DNA of 34,139 bases, from positions 1-34,139 of the forward strand of contig JASEJQ010000022.1 in assembly GCA_030016635.1 (NCBI GenBank), written 5' to 3'. Both the position numbers and the translations under genes were made by a program. Positions 8,459-15,690 of the stretch are shown here, one piece after another; within the stretch, counting starts at the first letter, position 1, and the number at the start of each line of letters is the position of its first letter. Under the pieces are notes generated by a model. The model saw only the letters and a program-made list of their open reading frames with translations. It did not search any database and was not told the DNA's origin. The stretch is from Thermoanaerobacteraceae bacterium (GTDB taxonomy: Bacteria > Bacillota > Thermoanaerobacteria > Thermoanaerobacterales > UBA4877).

Positions 8459-9862
8459 TCACAACCTCCTTATGATGGCTTCAGGGAATGAAAACATCTC
8501 GCCCTCCACCCTTTCATCAAGTATATCCACCCTGTACCCAACCCTCTTTGACTGAGAAAAGGCAAAAATGTATATAAGCCGGATAAAGTCCTCCACACTT
8601 TTTATATCCATCTCCGAAGCCCTTATGCTTGCCCTTTCCTTTAACACATCCATGACAAAGGCATTCACCCTGTCTCTGGTAAGACTCTTTTGCATCTTTT
8701 CTTTAATGGAGATAACCTTTTCGTTCTTTAGTGCCTCATCCAATTCAAAGCCCTCAATGACTTCAAATTGAGGTACCCTAATAGTCTTCCTTGGCTTATA
8801 TAGTGAGGAGTCATCTATATATCCCTGAGAATATATGGAATGTACGGCATCTATCTCCTCAGGCGGTGGGTCTTTAAAGTTCACGTCATTTCCCTTTATA
8901 TATCCTGAGAGCCAGGCCAGGACCTCAGCCAGTTGCCCCCTGGTATCCCTGTTGGAGTAGAGTGCATGGCGCACCTGGTTTAACGAGGCTCTGGTGTACT
9001 GGGCATTCCTCTTGTCTATCTCCTCCATCAGCCTCCCCATGTCCCTGTAGCCTTCCTGGATAAAATTCAGGGTCTTTATTATCCCTTCCTTTGCATCATC
9101 TATGCTTTTATATCTTTCCCTCTCCACCATGCCCTTAGCTATCCTGTCGAGGAGTTTATTATTCCTCTCCCAGTCGCTTATCTTCCTCAATATCCTGACA
9201 CGGTACTTGGATACATTGTCCGAGGTCTTGAGCCTGTGATAGCTCTTATCTATGACCTCACTCTTATAGTCTATGAAATGGCTGCTTAATACCTCACTTG
9301 CTTCTTTTTCCTCCAGTATCCTCTCTGTGTATGTCTTAATGCTGGAATAGAGCGACTTGAGGTTATTGATGAGACTGTACGTAGAATCGTAAACCTTCTC
9401 TAAGATAATGTCAGGATGCTTATCCGCACCTTCCGAATAGAGGTTATTGTACGTATCAAAGACGTAGCCCTGAAACTCTTCCTCATAACCATCCCGTATC
9501 TTTTTGAGCACATCCAATATCTTAATGGCATAATCAGTGAGGTTTACATACTGAGTGTAGTCCGTAAACGTCTCTATCTCTATCCATCCCGTATCCTCAA
9601 GCTTGCGAAGGACCATGCTGGCCCTGTCTCTGGGACTTTGAGCGGCCTCCCCAATATCCTCCATAAGCTCAGTATCCAGTGAATCGCTCTCTACTTCCTC
9701 TATGTAAGAGGTTATTATCCTAACACAGTCCTCCCGCTTTACACCCATGGCAGAGATTGAATATTCATCATATATAAAAAAAAGGATATCCGAATAGAAC
9801 TCCTTAAGCGGACTGGAAAGAATACTGAAAAACCTGTCCGGTATCCTCGAAAAAAGATTCAT
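8459..9862 (-). CDS. jetA: Wadjet kleisin-like subunit JetA
   Basis: JetA is the MukF/kleisin-like subunit that closes the SMC ring in the Wadjet complex. The 467-residue protein opens with NLFSRIPDRFFSILSSP, a pattern I associate with the JetA family often called DUF5716 in Clostridia, rather than with the DUF3375 JetA of type I systems. An N-terminal winged-helix region (about 1-115) is followed by long helices, then a C-terminal domain with a DEALKNEKVISIKEKMQKS segment. ATG 9862 follows AGGAGTGATTTC. It is the first gene of jetABCD. The system subtype (I recall DUF5716 JetA as type III) is from memory and untested. Confidence 0.85.
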   Translation of the reverse strand: MNLFSRIPDRFFSILSSPLKEFYSDILFFIYDEYSISAMGVKREDCVRIITSYIEEVESDSLDTELMEDIGEAAQSPRDRASMVLRKLEDTGWIEIETFTDYTQYVNLTDYAIKILDVLKKIRDGYEEEFQGYVFDTYNNLYSEGADKHPDIILEKVYDSTYSLINNLKSLYSSIKTYTERILEEKEASEVLSSHFIDYKSEVIDKSYHRLKTSDNVSKYRVRILRKISDWERNNKLLDRIAKGMVERERYKSIDDAKEGIIKTLNFIQEGYRDMGRLMEEIDKRNAQYTRASLNQVRHALYSNRDTRGQLAEVLAWLSGYIKGNDVNFKDPPPEEIDAVHSIYSQGYIDDSSLYKPRKTIRVPQFEVIEGFELDEALKNEKVISIKEKMQKSLTRDRVNAFVMDVLKERASIRASEMDIKSVEDFIRLIYIFAFSQSKRVGYRVDILDERVEGEMFSFPEAIIRRL

Positions 9863-9879
9863 GAAATCACTCCTACGGT

Positions 9880-9926
9880 ATATCTTCTCCGTATATTATA
9901 TCATAGATTCCATTGACAAGTGCATG
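9880..9926 (-). promoter_or_regulatory. jetA: Candidate promoter region of the jetABCD operon
   Basis: Reading the minus strand, a TATAAT -10 element lies about 40 bases before the jetA start. The sequence 17 bases further upstream is a poor -35 (CACTTG), while a nearer TTGTCA has only a 13-base spacing. A transcription start here would place jetABCD on its own unit, downstream of the MFS terminator. The -10 is clear; the -35 is not. Confidence 0.4.
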
Positions 9927-9954
9927 AAAAAAGCCGGGAAAACCCGGTTTTTTT
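9927..9954. terminator. Bidirectional-looking Rho-independent terminator after the MFS gene
   Basis: AAAAAAGCCGGG (9927-9938), loop AAAA, then CCCGGTTTTTTT (9943-9954) form a GC-rich stem with U-tracts on both sides. On the minus strand it ends the chrB-like/MFS unit right at the MFS stop codon, so jetA begins a separate transcript. Confidence 0.85.
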
Positions 9955-11084
9955 CATAGCACTAAATATAACCCTAAGGAGGCCAGTATGCCCATAAAAC
10001 CTCCGAAATAGAAGGTGGCTGCAGGATTTATGGCATCCCAGAGAAGGCCAGCTATAAAGGAGGCAGGCATAAGGCCAATGCCTACAAAGGTGTCGTGCAG
10101 TCCTATGAGGGTTCCCTTAAGGTTTTCAGGAGCTATTTCCGCAACCAGTGCCTTTTCTACACCTTCTGTGAGGGCTATATAAATACCATACACAGCAAAA
10201 AGTGTCCAGACTGCGGCCTTGCTTGTAAAGAACGCAAAACCCAGATATACAAGACCGTAGAATAGGTAGCCTGCCACCAGAAGTCTCTTCCTGCCTATCC
10301 TGTCAGAGAGGCGTCCTAATGGATATGACAATACCATATAGACCACATTGTAGGCAAGGTACAGAAGGATGACTGTTGCATCGGTAAAACCAACGTTTTT
10401 AGCCCTTAACAGCAGAAACTGGTTGGATGAGTTGCCCAGAGAGAATATGAATATGACAATTAAAAACATCTTAAGTCTTGTATCTAATTTGCTCCATGAA
10501 AATGATATGTTCTTTGCCAACGGTTTTAAGCCCCTTGTTTCTTTAGCAAAAAACAGTACTATCACTCCAAGGGCTGCCGGTATGAGGGAATACATAAAGA
10601 CTGCAGTATAGTCTCCCTTATATGATGTCAGGAAGTAATATGCTAAAATTACACCAATCACTGCCCCTGCAGAGTCCATGGCCCTGTGGAGGCCGTATGC
10701 CTTACCCAGATTTTCTTTATCTGTAGACTCTGCTATGAGGGCATCCCTGGGGGCATTCCTTACACCCTTTCCGAAACGGTCTACAGTCCTCCCTGCAAAC
10801 ACCCAACCCCAGCTTGAAGAAAAATATAGCAGAATCTTTCCAATGGTGGAAGATGCATATCCCAGTATGGCCAGCGGTTTTCTTTTGCCTACCTTATCGG
10901 ATATGTATCCTGAGAAAACTTTTAACAAGCTGGCCAGGCTTTCCGCCACGCCCTCTATTAAACCAACTGTTGCCGCACCAGCCCCTAACCTCTGAGTGAG
11001 GTAAAGAGGGATGAGCGGATATACCATCTCTGTGGAGATGTCTGTAAAAAGGCTAGTAAGCCCCATTATGATAACATTTAACAT
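9954..11084 (-). CDS. Major facilitator superfamily transporter
   Basis: This 376-residue membrane protein has about 11-12 hydrophobic segments and the MFS loop signature G-x-x-S/A-D-x-x-G-R/K-R twice: GYISDKVGKRKP near residue 58 and GRLSDRIGRKR near 255. The region TVDRFGKGVRNAPRDALIA is characteristic of a bacterial MFS clade whose substrate is unknown. The start has GGAGGGG upstream, and this binding site is formed by the 3' end of the ChrB-like gene two bases away, so the pair is translationally coupled. In other bacteria ChrB-domain proteins sit beside chromate efflux (ChrA) genes. Here the partner is MFS rather than ChrA, so chromate export is only a possibility. Confidence 0.85.
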   Translation of the reverse strand: MLNVIIMGLTSLFTDISTEMVYPLIPLYLTQRLGAGAATVGLIEGVAESLASLLKVFSGYISDKVGKRKPLAILGYASSTIGKILLYFSSSWGWVFAGRTVDRFGKGVRNAPRDALIAESTDKENLGKAYGLHRAMDSAGAVIGVILAYYFLTSYKGDYTAVFMYSLIPAALGVIVLFFAKETRGLKPLAKNISFSWSKLDTRLKMFLIVIFIFSLGNSSNQFLLLRAKNVGFTDATVILLYLAYNVVYMVLSYPLGRLSDRIGRKRLLVAGYLFYGLVYLGFAFFTSKAAVWTLFAVYGIYIALTEGVEKALVAEIAPENLKGTLIGLHDTFVGIGLMPASFIAGLLWDAINPAATFYFGGFMGILASLGLYLVL

Positions 11085-11086
11085 TT

Positions 11087-11776
11087 TTACCCCTCCTTAA
11101 TGCTTAAATATATATATCTATACCCGTCCTTTACTGTGGTTACAAAAAATCCCATATCCTTTCCTTTTTCTATTTTTTCGATTACATCATTTAAAATGTC
11201 CACGGCCTGGCCGGATGTAAACCTGTCCATCTTATATGTACCGTCTCCACCACTCTCTTCTCTGGAAATGACGCTTCTCTCAAAATCATACAACGCCTCC
11301 TCACACTGCTTGATTAAAACATCCACCTTGCGTCCCTTATCGCTGCCGAAATAGTCTCTCTTCTTCACCCCCTCATACCATTCCTTCAGGTGGGAGAGCC
11401 TCTTTTCATTCTCCTCAAACTCTGCGTAAGAGAGGTTGTCCCTCTCAGTCTCCTTTTCAATCTCCCTAAAAAAAGCACCACACTCTTCTATAATCTCGTC
11501 ATACTCCTTCTCAATGCCTTTGATAAAGCTTTCTATTATCTCCTTTTCTTGTTCCACATCCAATGTGTCTGTGGTCAGTATCTTAGCATCGCCAGCATAG
11601 CCAGCAATCTGCTTTTTTAAAGCTTCAAGGCCTGGCCTCACCGACTGGTCGTCCGGCAGGATATAAACGGACTGCTGCAACGAAACAGCTCCCAGCTCCT
11701 TTATCTTTTTCCATATATTTACCCTTGCTGTAGAGGGTTCTGCAGGTACCTTATAGATGAATAAAAGCCACCTCAT
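11087..11776 (-). CDS. ChrB N-terminal-domain protein
   Basis: The first 70 or so residues match the N-terminal domain of ChrB: MRWLLFIYKVPAEPSTARVN, followed by WKKIKELGAVSLQQSVYILP. In ChrB this domain is coupled to a chromate-sensing C-terminal domain and controls chrA. Here it is followed instead by a long charged helical region (about 80-155) and a C-terminal segment without the usual ChrB C-domain. It is 229 residues with no signal peptide or membrane segment, so it is probably a cytosolic regulator or partner of the MFS transporter two bases downstream. Two GGCCWGGCC copies lie within it (11204, 11629). The family call for the N-domain is firm; the function is inferred. Confidence 0.75.
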   Translation of the reverse strand: MRWLLFIYKVPAEPSTARVNIWKKIKELGAVSLQQSVYILPDDQSVRPGLEALKKQIAGYAGDAKILTTDTLDVEQEKEIIESFIKGIEKEYDEIIEECGAFFREIEKETERDNLSYAEFEENEKRLSHLKEWYEGVKKRDYFGSDKGRKVDVLIKQCEEALYDFERSVISREESGGDGTYKMDRFTSGQAVDILNDVIEKIEKGKDMGFFVTTVKDGYRYIYLSIKEG

Positions 11777-11991
11777 AGCATCACCTCAACAATCGTTATA
11801 TTTATAATAACAGATGTTTTAAGATATTGCAATCTAAATTTTATTTAAATGCAACAACCTGCTTGGGCATAATCCGCTAATACAGACTATCCCACAGAAT
11901 CAATTTCCTTTATGGCGCAGATATTCCTCATATATACCCTATGTAACACCAATTGTATGTCATTCATATATTGTTAAGGGGTGAAAGTGAC
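11777..11991. other. Intergenic region between divergent chrB-like and 64-residue genes
   Basis: This stretch must hold two divergent promoters. It is AT-rich, with TATTATAAAT on the minus strand about 30-40 bases before the ChrB-like start and a TTGCAA upstream of it at a rather long 19-base spacing. I see no strong promoter match for the plus-strand gene and no RNA structure I can name. Confidence 0.3.
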
Positions 11992-12186
11992 ATGATATCT
12001 TTTGCAGCAGATATAAGAGTATTTAGTAACTTTGTGAATCCTGTTTCAGGTGTAAAAGTCGATGACACTGATAACTCAATGTCCATTATATCTGCAGTCA
12101 TGACCAACGGTGGGGCATCTATAATATTATCTGATGATTCGGAAAAGACCTTGGCCTCAATAGTTTCCGCCATACAGGCAATGTAA
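11992..12186 (+). CDS. 64-residue protein of unknown function
   Basis: A small acidic protein with no signal peptide or membrane segment: it contains VFSNFVNPVSGVKVDDTD, then a hydrophobic/glycine run TNGGASIILSDD and an amphipathic end. I do not recognise the family. ATG 11992 has AAGGGGTG eight bases upstream, which is better than the upstream in-frame TTG at 11953. The gene stops 17 bases before the DNRLRE-domain gene, which has its own binding site, so the two are very likely one transcript. Its shape and pairing suggest a small structural or assembly partner of the larger protein, but that is inference. Confidence 0.65.
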   Translation: MISFAADIRVFSNFVNPVSGVKVDDTDNSMSIISAVMTNGGASIILSDDSEKTLASIVSAIQAM

Positions 12187-12203
12187 TATAAGGGAGTGGT
12201 TTT

Positions 12204-13064
12204 ATGCCTACCTCTACTTTTTCATCCACGCAGGATGCCTATATCTCACAGTATTTCCCCAATCAAAACTTCGGTGGGGCACCAATCCTGTATGTTGGTC
12301 TCTTTCAGGGGTTAACCGATAGATATAGAAGTCTCTTGAGTTTTGACATTTCGTCTCTCCCTTCTGGAATAGACATCACATCAGCAATACTGAGGATGTA
12401 TATCTCAAGAAACGATATACCGATTATACCCAAGTCAATAAACGTATACAGACTAACTGACAGCTTCACAGAAGACACAGTCACCTATAGTAACCAGCCT
12501 TCCACAGGAGCTACTCCGGATAGCACTGCTACTATAACCTCAGAGATAAATACCTTTATAGAATGGGATATTACAGACCTGGTAAGAGAATGGTATACAG
12601 GTAGTGTCCCCAACAACGGCATAATGCTTACAGGCATTGAAACAGCCAGGTCCCTTGTAGGCTTCTGGAGCAGAGAGTATTTGGACAGCATATTGCGTCC
12701 AACCTTGATCATACAGTACAGCACACTACCCGAAGAGGGCCTCATAGAATATCCCGAAGAGACAGTGACAACCACGGATACCTGGACAGGTTCCACACCT
12801 ATACCCCTTGGGAGCAGAAATGCAACCTTCGGCATAATAAATATAGGCAGTGCAAACAGCGCCCAGGTGGTGGTACAGCTAAGTCCTGATGGAACAACCT
12901 GGATAGATAATATACTTCCATTCGTATCTATATCCACATTTGCACCCGGCAACCATTTGATAATGAATACCGACGGGCACATGGAATACGCCAGGGTAGC
13001 CTTCAAGTCCGTTATAGCCGGCATGCCGGCCACGCTGGCCATATATGCAGCTACAGCACCATAG
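12204..13064 (+). CDS. DNRLRE-domain protein with DUF6385-like C-terminus
   Basis: The 286-residue protein has two parts. Residues 1-175 form a beta-rich DNRLRE domain, starting STFSSTQDAYISQYFPNQNF, with DITSAILRMYISRN, FIEWDITDLVREWYTG and ending RPTLIIQYS. Residues about 185-286 look like a DUF6385-type beta domain, with FGIINIGSANSAQVVVQLSP and MEYARVAFKSV. DNRLRE domains occur in surface or cell-wall-associated proteins of archaea and bacteria. Here there is no signal peptide, so export by the Sec route is not expected; spore or other self-assembling structures are possible. ATAAGGGAG lies seven bases before ATG 12204. It follows the 64-residue gene and precedes a strong hairpin. The domain calls are from pattern memory. 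Confidence 0.75.
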   Translation: MPTSTFSSTQDAYISQYFPNQNFGGAPILYVGLFQGLTDRYRSLLSFDISSLPSGIDITSAILRMYISRNDIPIIPKSINVYRLTDSFTEDTVTYSNQPSTGATPDSTATITSEINTFIEWDITDLVREWYTGSVPNNGIMLTGIETARSLVGFWSREYLDSILRPTLIIQYSTLPEEGLIEYPEETVTTTDTWTGSTPIPLGSRNATFGIINIGSANSAQVVVQLSPDGTTWIDNILPFVSISTFAPGNHLIMNTDGHMEYARVAFKSVIAGMPATLAIYAATAP

Positions 13065-13071
13065 ACGCACT

Positions 13072-13111
13072 AAATGAAGGAGCACCTTTATATAAAGGCG
13101 CCCCTTCATTT
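13072..13111. terminator. Long hairpin terminator after the DNRLRE gene
   Basis: AAATGAAGG (13072-13080) pairs with CCTTCATTT (13103-13111), and the interior GC/CCTTT and AAAGG/GC segments continue the stem. The tail CATTTTCCC on the plus strand is modest. The hairpin lies between the plus-strand pair and the convergent alcohol dehydrogenase gene and can serve both. Confidence 0.8.
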
Positions 13112-13119
13112 CATTTTCC

Positions 13120-13209
13120 CTAACCCAAAGGTAATATCAGGTTTTCAACGAATTTTAGGCCACATAAACCGTCCTCTGCAGCATCCATCCATTGTTGATT
13201 GATAAGTAT
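13120..13209 (-). other. Short open fragment, possibly a C-terminal gene remnant
   Basis: On the minus strand a 29-codon frame ends in TAG at 13120-13122 and reads NQQWMDAAEDGLCGLKFVEN, then LILPLG. Its composition looks protein-like, but it has no start with a binding site and is closed upstream by a stop. I do not recognise the family, and it may be chance. Confidence 0.15.
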
Positions 13210-13266
13210 TCAAAAAACTACATCGTAATCAATTAAGCTTTTCTGCTGCCATAAAATATACTTTAT

Positions 13267-14412
13267 TTATTTGAGTGCCATATTAAGTACCATCAGGTAG
13301 TCCTCTTTTTCCATAGGTCTGGGATTACTGTCCGTTGATATGTTTATAGCAGACTTTTCCGCTATTATCTCCAGGTCCTCCATCCTTATACCCAGATCCT
13401 TGAATTCTGGTATGCCTATCTCCCTGTTCAGATTTTTAATCCAGTCCACAGCCATCGCCGCTGCATTGTCGCCTGAAAAACCCATGGCCCTGGCTATATC
13501 ATCATACCTGTGCCTTGCATACGGCATGTTATATTCCATGACATAGGGTAGCATCACAGAGTTGCACACCCCATGGGGCAGGTCGTACATACCGCCTAAA
13601 GCCTCAGCTATGCAGTGGACTGATGCCACATCGGAGTGGCTGAAGGCCAGGCCTGCCAGCAGGCTGCCCATCATCATGCCCTCCCTTGCCTCCATATCAC
13701 TACCATTCTCCACAGCCCTCTTAATATATTTATGTATGAGGGATACGGCATGAAGCGCTAAAGCGTCGCTTATCGGTTCATGGCATGTGGCAGAATAAGC
13801 CTCAATGGCATGAGTAAGGGCATCAACACCTGTAGAGGCTGTAACTGATGGCGGCATACTTACAGTAAGCCCAGGGTCCACCAGGGCCACCTTAGCCGCA
13901 ATCAAGGGCGACTTAACAGTAAACTTGAAGTTTCTTTCCGTATCGGTTATGACAGATGAAAATGTAATCTCACTACCCGTACCTGCCGTTGTAGGTACTG
14001 TAACAAGTGGCGGCACTGGATTCTTTACCTTGCCCTTCCCCTGATATTCCTTTATATCCCCACCATTGGTTAAAACTACACCGATGGACTTGGCAGCATC
14101 TATCACACTGCCACCTCCGAGAGCAATCAATCCATCGGCCTTAAAGTTTGCCGAAATCCTGGCCCCCTCCATGACATTTCGGTCTTTTGGGTTAGGCTCA
14201 ATCCCATCAAAAAACACAGATTCAATGTCGCTTTTGCCCAGTATGCCCTCCACTCTATCGGGTATATCCGTATTCATTATTCCTCTGTCAGTTATGACCA
14301 CAGGCCGTCTGATTCCCAGGCTTACACATATTTCCCCCAGTTTAGTCAGTGAGTCAACACCATACTCTATCCTTGTTGGAAGTTCAAAGCTGAATGAATT
14401 AAAAAGATCCAT
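13267..14412 (-). CDS. Iron-type (group III) alcohol dehydrogenase
   Basis: This cytosolic NAD(P)-dependent oxidoreductase of the Fe-ADH family interconverts aldehydes or ketones and alcohols. The 381-residue length is normal. The nucleotide-binding motif GGGSVIDAAK is at 99-108. The four metal ligands are expected at Asp197, His201 (DALTHAIEAY), His266 and His280 (LPHGVCN), and all are present. The loop near His266 reads SHSDVASVHCIAEALGG rather than the more common SNAGLGAVHAIAHPLG, so it belongs to a divergent subgroup and the substrate cannot be named. GGGGGGAT precedes ATG 14412, and an extended -10 promoter lies just upstream. It is a single-gene unit transcribed towards the shared hairpin at 13072-13111. 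One GGCCWGGCC copy is at 13645. Confidence 0.9.
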   Translation of the reverse strand: MDLFNSFSFELPTRIEYGVDSLTKLGEICVSLGIRRPVVITDRGIMNTDIPDRVEGILGKSDIESVFFDGIEPNPKDRNVMEGARISANFKADGLIALGGGSVIDAAKSIGVVLTNGGDIKEYQGKGKVKNPVPPLVTVPTTAGTGSEITFSSVITDTERNFKFTVKSPLIAAKVALVDPGLTVSMPPSVTASTGVDALTHAIEAYSATCHEPISDALALHAVSLIHKYIKRAVENGSDMEAREGMMMGSLLAGLAFSHSDVASVHCIAEALGGMYDLPHGVCNSVMLPYVMEYNMPYARHRYDDIARAMGFSGDNAAAMAVDWIKNLNREIGIPEFKDLGIRMEDLEIIAEKSAINISTDSNPRPMEKEDYLMVLNMALK

Positions 14413-14433
14413 GATAATCCCCCCTTATCACAT

Positions 14434-14442
14434 AGTATACCA
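14434..14442 (-). promoter_or_regulatory. Extended -10 promoter element of the alcohol dehydrogenase gene
   Basis: The minus strand shows TGGTATACT, matching the TG-n-TATAAT extended -10 form, about 22 bases before the start codon. No good -35 accompanies it, which extended -10 promoters can tolerate. Confidence 0.45.
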
Positions 14443-14507
14443 CATTCATTGCTGTGAAAAAGACAGGATCTTATAAGTTTACAACCCGATAATATTAATA
14501 AAAGGTC

Positions 14508-14654
14508 GCATTGTCAGGAACTATAGGAACAGTGATAGGAGGCAGACTATTTGCAAGATTTGCAAACAGGGTGAACGGAGCTGTTCTGAAAAGGGTTGTT
14601 GGTACAGCCTTTAGGTTATTTGGGGTTATGATGTTGATCGATCTTGGAAAATAA
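14508..14654 (+). pseudogene. C-terminal remnant of a TauE/SafE-type membrane permease
   Basis: The plus-strand frame ending in TAA at 14652-14654 reads GTIGTVIGGRLFARFANRVN, then GAVLKRVVGTAFRLFG and VMMLIDLGK. This is the pattern of the last two segments of sulfite/sulfonate exporter (TauE/SafE) proteins: a glycine-rich G-x-R-L helix, a basic VNG..LKR loop and a final membrane helix. The frame is closed by a stop at 14499-14501 and has no start codon or binding site, so about 48 codons of a lost gene remain. It lies between two intact minus-strand units. Confidence 0.45.
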
Positions 14655-14659
14655 ATACA

Positions 14660-14686
14660 GGCATACATCCTGTTTATATGTATGCC
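14660..14686. terminator. Terminator hairpin at the end of the sugar operon
   Basis: GGCATACAT (14660-14668) and ATGTATGCC (14678-14686) form a perfect 9-bp stem 16 bases beyond the ROK kinase stop. On the minus strand it is followed by a T-rich tail (TGTATTTATTTT). It closes the mgl operon and also lies just after the TauE-like remnant. Confidence 0.7.
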
Positions 14687-14702
14687 CGTAGCAGTCAGTT
14701 AT

Positions 14703-15650
14703 TTACAACCAGAATTTGTCACCGTCCAGGTAATGGAACACCATTGCACCAGCACCTACTACACCTGCGTCATTACCCAGTTGTGCCATTGTAATCCTGC
14801 ATACCTGCTTAGATACATCTAAGGCATACCTTTGATATGCTTCAAATGCAGGCTTGAGCAACAAATCACCAACACTGGCCAGGCCACCGCCTATTATCAC
14901 CAACTCAGGATTTATCAGGTTGACATAACCTGCAATTGCTATTCCCAGATAATAGCCAGCAGTCTGAAATATTTCAAGAGCAGTCTTATCACCATCATGC
15001 GCCCTTTCTGCCACTTCTGAGGCTTTAAGGGATGTGTCTACCCTACCCTCTAATTTTTCTCCTTCTACTATTTTGTGATATGCCGTAGCAATGGCCGGCC
15101 CTGATGATATAGCCTCAAGAGTGCCATCCATATCAAGGGTTGAAGAGAGCCAGTCTTCTTTTAATTTGACGTGTCCTATCTCTCCAGCAGCACAGTTACT
15201 CCCACGCCATAGTTTTCCCCTTATAATTATTCCAGAACCTATACCTGTACCAAGTGTAACACATATTATGGTATTGGCATCTTTACCGGCACCATACCAA
15301 AACTCTCCCAGTGTTGCAACCCGCACATCATTATCTATATATACAGGTATCTTAAATTCCTCCTGAAGAATCTCAACTACAGGGGTGCCCTTTAGAGCCG
15401 GGCAGTTACCCGCATATATAGCAACTCCCCTCTCGACATCCTGAAGCCCCGGTACTCCTACACCAATGCCGCACACATCATATCTTCCGAGCATATCCCT
15501 TATATTTGCCTTTAAAATATTCATGAACTCATCTCTGGGGGAAAATGCCGGTGTAGGGATACGGAATTTATTCTCTAAACCCCCGTCCTCATTTACAATG
15601 GCAAAATTTATCTTTGTACCTCCGATATCAATCCCAATAGATTTTCTCAT
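14703..15650 (-). CDS. ROK-family sugar kinase (glucokinase-type)
   Basis: Cytosolic ATP-dependent kinase of the ROK family, expected to phosphorylate the hexose delivered by the adjacent MglB-type ABC system. ASKHA motifs are present: the phosphate-1 loop GIDIGGTK (6-13), the catalytic Asp108 in IDNDVR, the LGTGIGSG loop (133-140) and His160 in AGEIGH. The cysteine-rich zinc motif (CxCGxxGCxE) that normally follows His160 is missing: residues 161-180 read VKLKEDWLSSTLDMDGTLEA with no cysteine. Since the repressor in the same operon keeps the zinc motif, this is a real difference of the protein, not of the reading. It is the last gene of the operon. The start at 15650 has only a distant GGTGG upstream. 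Confidence 0.85.
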   Translation of the reverse strand: MRKSIGIDIGGTKINFAIVNEDGGLENKFRIPTPAFSPRDEFMNILKANIRDMLGRYDVCGIGVGVPGLQDVERGVAIYAGNCPALKGTPVVEILQEEFKIPVYIDNDVRVATLGEFWYGAGKDANTIICVTLGTGIGSGIIIRGKLWRGSNCAAGEIGHVKLKEDWLSSTLDMDGTLEAISSGPAIATAYHKIVEGEKLEGRVDTSLKASEVAERAHDGDKTALEIFQTAGYYLGIAIAGYVNLINPELVIIGGGLASVGDLLLKPAFEAYQRYALDVSKQVCRITMAQLGNDAGVVGAGAMVFHYLDGDKFWL

Positions 15651-15690
15651 ACAAAATCAAGACACCACCTAAAATTTAGTTGTATTCCAA

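Noticed and set aside
11946-11972. Sporulation sigma-K-like promoter (AC, 17 bases, CATATATT) before the 64-residue gene
   Set aside because: The transcription start would fall on the ribosome binding site, leaving no room for it; the match is also weak.
12485-13042. Minus-strand frame of 185 codons opposite the DNRLRE gene
   Set aside because: It mirrors the third-position bias of the real gene, and the plus-strand product has clear domain motifs, a binding site and a terminator.
15061-15110. GGCCGGCC at about 15093 as a member of the iterated word
   Set aside because: It lacks the central W and is an 8-base palindrome of another kind, so it was not counted; near-misses such as those at about 5083, 7364, 8144 and 10931 were also left out.
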